Origin: Geobacter sp. UBA5608
GTDB taxonomy: Bacteria; Desulfobacterota; Desulfuromonadia; Geobacterales; Pseudopelobacteraceae
DNA: 9,079 bases
Assembly (NCBI GenBank): GCA_002424705.1
Contig: DIKW01000098.1
Location: 5,320-14,398, forward strand
Direction of reading: 5' to 3'
In this document: positions 7,346 to 9,079 of the stretch, in pieces
How the letters are laid out: each line of letters begins with the position of its first letter
How positions within the stretch are numbered: the stretch's first letter is position 1
Program-made: the position numbers and the translations under genes
The notes under the pieces: model-generated
Told to the model about the DNA's origin: nothing
What the model saw: only the letters and a program-made list of their open reading frames with translations
Databases searched by the model: none

Positions 7346-8211
7346 CCGGTCGCAGTCTCAAGGCCACCCTCGATGCCTTGTATGCCGGTCGCTCGCAGCA
7401 GCACCTGGCCAACGACCCGCTCTCCTTTTGTCACCGTTATGCCGACCCGGCCGATCGCGAGGTGGCGACGTTGATCGCGGCGGTCTTTGCCTACGGCAGT
7501 GTCGCGGTGATCAAAGGTAGTCTGGAGAGAATCTTCCACCAACTGGGGCCCTCACCGTCCCGTTTTGTTGACCGCTTCGATCCCCACCGGCAACAGGAAG
7601 ACTTTGCCGGTTTCAGACACCGCTTCAACACTGCTGACGACCTGCGGGCCCTGGTATGGTCCATCCGCCTGATGCGGCAGCAGTCCGGCAGCATCGAAGC
7701 TTTTTTTGCCCGCTTTCACGACCCTCAAGCTGATACCGTCGAGACCGGGCTGAACGGCTTCAGCGCCGCAGTGCTGGGGCTTGATTACCGGCCGGTGTGC
7801 GGGCCCGCCGGCCTGCCCAAAGACAGCTCCTTCCGCTTCCTGTTTCCGGCGCCGGCCGGGGGCAGCGCCTGCAAACGCAGCTGCATGTTCCTGCGATGGG
7901 TGTCACGACCGTCAGACGGTATCGACCTGGGGCTCTGGTCGGCAGTCAACCCCAGACAGCTGGTAATCCCGGTTGACCGCCATATCGAGCGGATCGGACG
8001 CCTGCTGGGCCTGACTGCGCGTCGCACGCCGGACTGGCGCATGGCGCTGGAGATCACCGCCGGGCTGCGGCGCCTGGCGCCGGAAGACCCGGTCAGGTAC
8101 GACTTCAGTATCTGTCACCTGGGGATATCGGAAGGCTGTACCGGCAAAAGCGGCCCTGCGTGCCGCGAGTGCCCGATTGCTGCCCACTGCCGACCACAGC
8201 CCAACGGATAA
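7342..8211 (+). CDS. TIGR02757 / DUF2400 family protein, HhH-GPD-like with putative 4Fe-4S motif
   Basis: I place the start at GTG 7342, giving 289 residues and a GTGA overlap with the galT stop; SD-like purines lie at 7326-7337. An upstream ATG in frame (7267) would bury 25 extra residues in galT and is less likely. The family is recognised from 'DPLSFCHRYADPADREVATLIAAVFAYG' near the N-terminus (25-52 region), 'RFLFPAP' (165-171) and 'DGIDLGLW' (192-199). Function is not established. Two features resemble HhH-GPD base-excision glycosylases: 'PVDRHIERI' (210-218), like the catalytic-Asp segment VDTHxxR of endonuclease III, giving D212, and a C-terminal C-x7-C-x2-C-x5-C pattern (C266, C274, C277, C283), close to the endonuclease III iron-sulfur loop (C-x6-C-x2-C-x5-C). 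No clear LPGxG helix-hairpin-helix is visible. Being last in the operon may be coincidental; it has no obvious role in sugar metabolism. Confidence 0.85.
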   Translation: MTGRSLKATLDALYAGRSQQHLANDPLSFCHRYADPADREVATLIAAVFAYGSVAVIKGSLERIFHQLGPSPSRFVDRFDPHRQQEDFAGFRHRFNTADDLRALVWSIRLMRQQSGSIEAFFARFHDPQADTVETGLNGFSAAVLGLDYRPVCGPAGLPKDSSFRFLFPAPAGGSACKRSCMFLRWVSRPSDGIDLGLWSAVNPRQLVIPVDRHIERIGRLLGLTARRTPDWRMALEITAGLRRLAPEDPVRYDFSICHLGISEGCTGKSGPACRECPIAAHCRPQPNG

Positions 8212-8215
8212 GAAA

Positions 8216-8244
8216 TTGACACCACGGCCCCTTTCTGATACAAA
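8216..8244 (+). promoter_or_regulatory. Predicted sigma70-type promoter for the zinc-ribbon gene
   Basis: A perfect -35 hexamer TTGACA (8216-8221) is followed, after exactly 17 bases, by TACAAA (8239-8244; 4 of 6 to TATAAT). The -35 begins 4 bases after the stop of the preceding gene. Transcription would start near 8251, leaving a leader of about 55 bases. It marks the boundary between the operon and the next transcription unit. Confidence 0.65.
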
Positions 8245-8253
8245 ATCGCTGTT

Positions 8254-8282
8254 TTATCGGCCTTGCAAGGCCTGCGCGATAA
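8254..8282 (+). repeat. Nested inverted repeat in the 5' leader
   Basis: Outer arms TTATCG (8254-8259) and CGATAA (8277-8282) flank the perfect palindrome GGCCTTGCAAGGCC (8259-8272). In RNA this could form a stem-loop at the very 5' end of the predicted transcript; in DNA it could be an operator just past the promoter. No T-tract follows on either strand, so it is not a good intrinsic terminator. No known riboswitch is recognised. Confidence 0.55.
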
Positions 8283-8306
8283 CCAACCCGCTTAACGGAG
8301 CTGGCG

Positions 8307-9079
8307 ATGATCATTCAATGCGAGCAGTGCCGGACCAAGTTCAAGCTTGACGACAACAAGGTGACGGAGCGGGGCGCCAAGGTCCGCTGCGCCAAATGCC
8401 GGCACGTCTTCACCGTCCGTAAGCCTGGTGCTCCCCCCCCCGAGCAAGCGGTCCCGACTGTTGCCGCTCCGGTGGCGCCAGTCATTCCTGCATCCGCGCC
8501 ATCCTTTGATATGGGGGAAGTTTCTTTTGCCGATGTCAGCGCAGAAGAGGCTCCTGTTATCGCCACACCGCCGCCCCTGCCTGCCGACAGCCTCGACTTC
8601 GGCACCGTGCTGCCCCAGGCCCATGATTCCGGGCTGTCACCTGAAATCAGTTTTGATTTCGGCGAAGTCAGCGCGTCACCGGTCCCCCAACAAAACATTA
8701 GCTTTGACTTCACCACCAAGCCGGCTGCTGTGGCAGCCGCCACGGCCGGCGATATCGACTTTGGGGGTTTTGATTTCGGCGACGTCAGCGTTGCCAAACC
8801 GGACGACAGCTTCTCCCTGGATGGCGCCGATTTTGGCGGACTGGCAGCCGTACATCAGCCCGCAGCAGGCGACAGCGACGACCTGGGGTTCAGCTTCAGT
8901 GACGCAGAACCGCAGTCGGTTGCAGCACCAGCCGGCGATTTTGACTTTTCCAACATGGATTTCGGCTCAGCGCAGTCCAGTTCCACTGCTCCTGCCGGTG
9001 GTGCCTTCAGCCTGGGTGATTTCGAGTTCGGCACCGAGGCCGCCAGTGTGGCGATGCCTACCAACGCAACCCAGGCCAG
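8307..9079 (+). CDS. MJ0042-type zinc-ribbon protein with low-complexity DFG-repeat tail (3' partial)
   Basis: The frame is open from ATG 8307 to the right edge; 257 codons are visible and the gene continues outside the window. GGAG at 8297-8300 lies 6 bases before the ATG. Residues 1-38 are a zinc ribbon with C5-x2-C8 and C28-x2-C31 ('CEQCRTKFKLDD', 'VRCAKCRHVFTV'), the MJ0042 finger-like family often found at the N-terminus of bacterial proteins with later membrane or TPR segments. From about residue 40 the sequence is proline- and alanine-rich, and from residue 67 it is a long, acidic, low-complexity stretch with repeats of the type FDFGEVS, LDFGTV, FDFGDVS and MDFGSA. No enzymatic domain or membrane segment appears in the visible part. 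The ribbon probably binds Zn and may contact protein or nucleic acid. Function unknown. It has its own promoter, so it is likely expressed apart from the sugar operon. Confidence 0.85.
   Translation, partial: MIIQCEQCRTKFKLDDNKVTERGAKVRCAKCRHVFTVRKPGAPPPEQAVPTVAAPVAPVIPASAPSFDMGEVSFADVSAEEAPVIATPPPLPADSLDFGTVLPQAHDSGLSPEISFDFGEVSASPVPQQNISFDFTTKPAAVAAATAGDIDFGGFDFGDVSVAKPDDSFSLDGADFGGLAAVHQPAAGDSDDLGFSFSDAEPQSVAAPAGDFDFSNMDFGSAQSSSTAPAGGAFSLGDFEFGTEAASVAMPTNATQA
8505..9032 (+). repeat. Degenerate tandem DFG/FDFGxVS coding repeats
   Basis: About nine irregularly spaced copies of a short acidic-aromatic motif occur across residues 67-242 of the zinc-ribbon protein; the tripeptide DFG itself occurs six times and FEFG once. 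At DNA level, 8650-8673 and 8767-8790 are 24-base direct repeats with one mismatch, 117 bases apart, encoding FDFGEVS and FDFGDVS. This suggests growth by duplication followed by drift. Confidence 0.75.

Noticed and set aside
8254..8282. Intrinsic terminator for the upstream operon
   Set aside because: A stem can form, but no T-run follows on the + strand and the predicted promoter for the next gene lies upstream of it.
8315..8797. Minus-strand frame of 160 codons opposite the zinc-ribbon gene
   Set aside because: The plus strand has a zinc ribbon, a Shine-Dalgarno and a promoter. The minus frame is low-complexity sequence mirrored from the plus-strand repeats.
8505..9032. CRISPR-like or mobile-element repeat
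   Set aside because: The repeats are in frame, irregularly spaced and degenerate, and they encode a protein motif; there are no spacers, cas genes or transposase.

Overview
The window is GC-rich, densely coded bacterial DNA with every gene on the + strand. The gene types (a fused nucleotidyltransferase/phosphomutase, a family GH57 glycosidase, a GalT-like enzyme, a TIGR02757/DUF2400 protein and an MJ0042-type zinc-ribbon protein, preceded by a sensor kinase and a lone receiver) point to a Desulfuromonadia/Geobacterales-like bacterium. That placement rests on gene content recalled from memory, not on a database search.

Region 1 (1-1571) is the 3' part of a GAF-domain sensor histidine kinase, cut by the left window edge, and a 126-residue receiver-only response regulator that overlaps it by ATGA. 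Region 2 (1598-7345) is carbohydrate metabolism: an 835-residue protein with an intact sugar-1-phosphate nucleotidyltransferase, a left-handed beta-helix and a phosphomutase-like C-terminal half; a 729-residue GH57 glycoside hydrolase; and a 342-residue GalT/HIT-fold nucleotidylyltransferase. Region 3 (7342-8211) is a TIGR02757 (DUF2400) protein that overlaps galT by GTGA and carries features resembling HhH-GPD DNA glycosylases with an iron-sulfur loop. Gaps between these six genes are at most 26 bases and two junctions overlap, so they look like one operon. Region 4 (8212-9079) has a good sigma70-type promoter, a dyad in the likely 5' leader, and the start of a zinc-ribbon protein followed by a long low-complexity DFG-repeat tail that runs off the right edge.

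Taken together, the operon looks like a storage-polysaccharide or nucleotide-sugar module with its own two-component sensor. GH57 would act on alpha-glucan, GalT would exchange sugar-1-phosphates with nucleotide sugars, and the fused enzyme would make an NDP-sugar. The main surprises are signs of lost catalysis. All four active-site loops of the phosphomutase half are substituted, including the phosphoserine, and the kinase ATP-binding boxes are eroded, including the N-box asparagine. Both proteins may therefore work by binding or allostery rather than by the textbook reaction. No RNA genes, mobile elements, CRISPR arrays or convincing terminators were seen.
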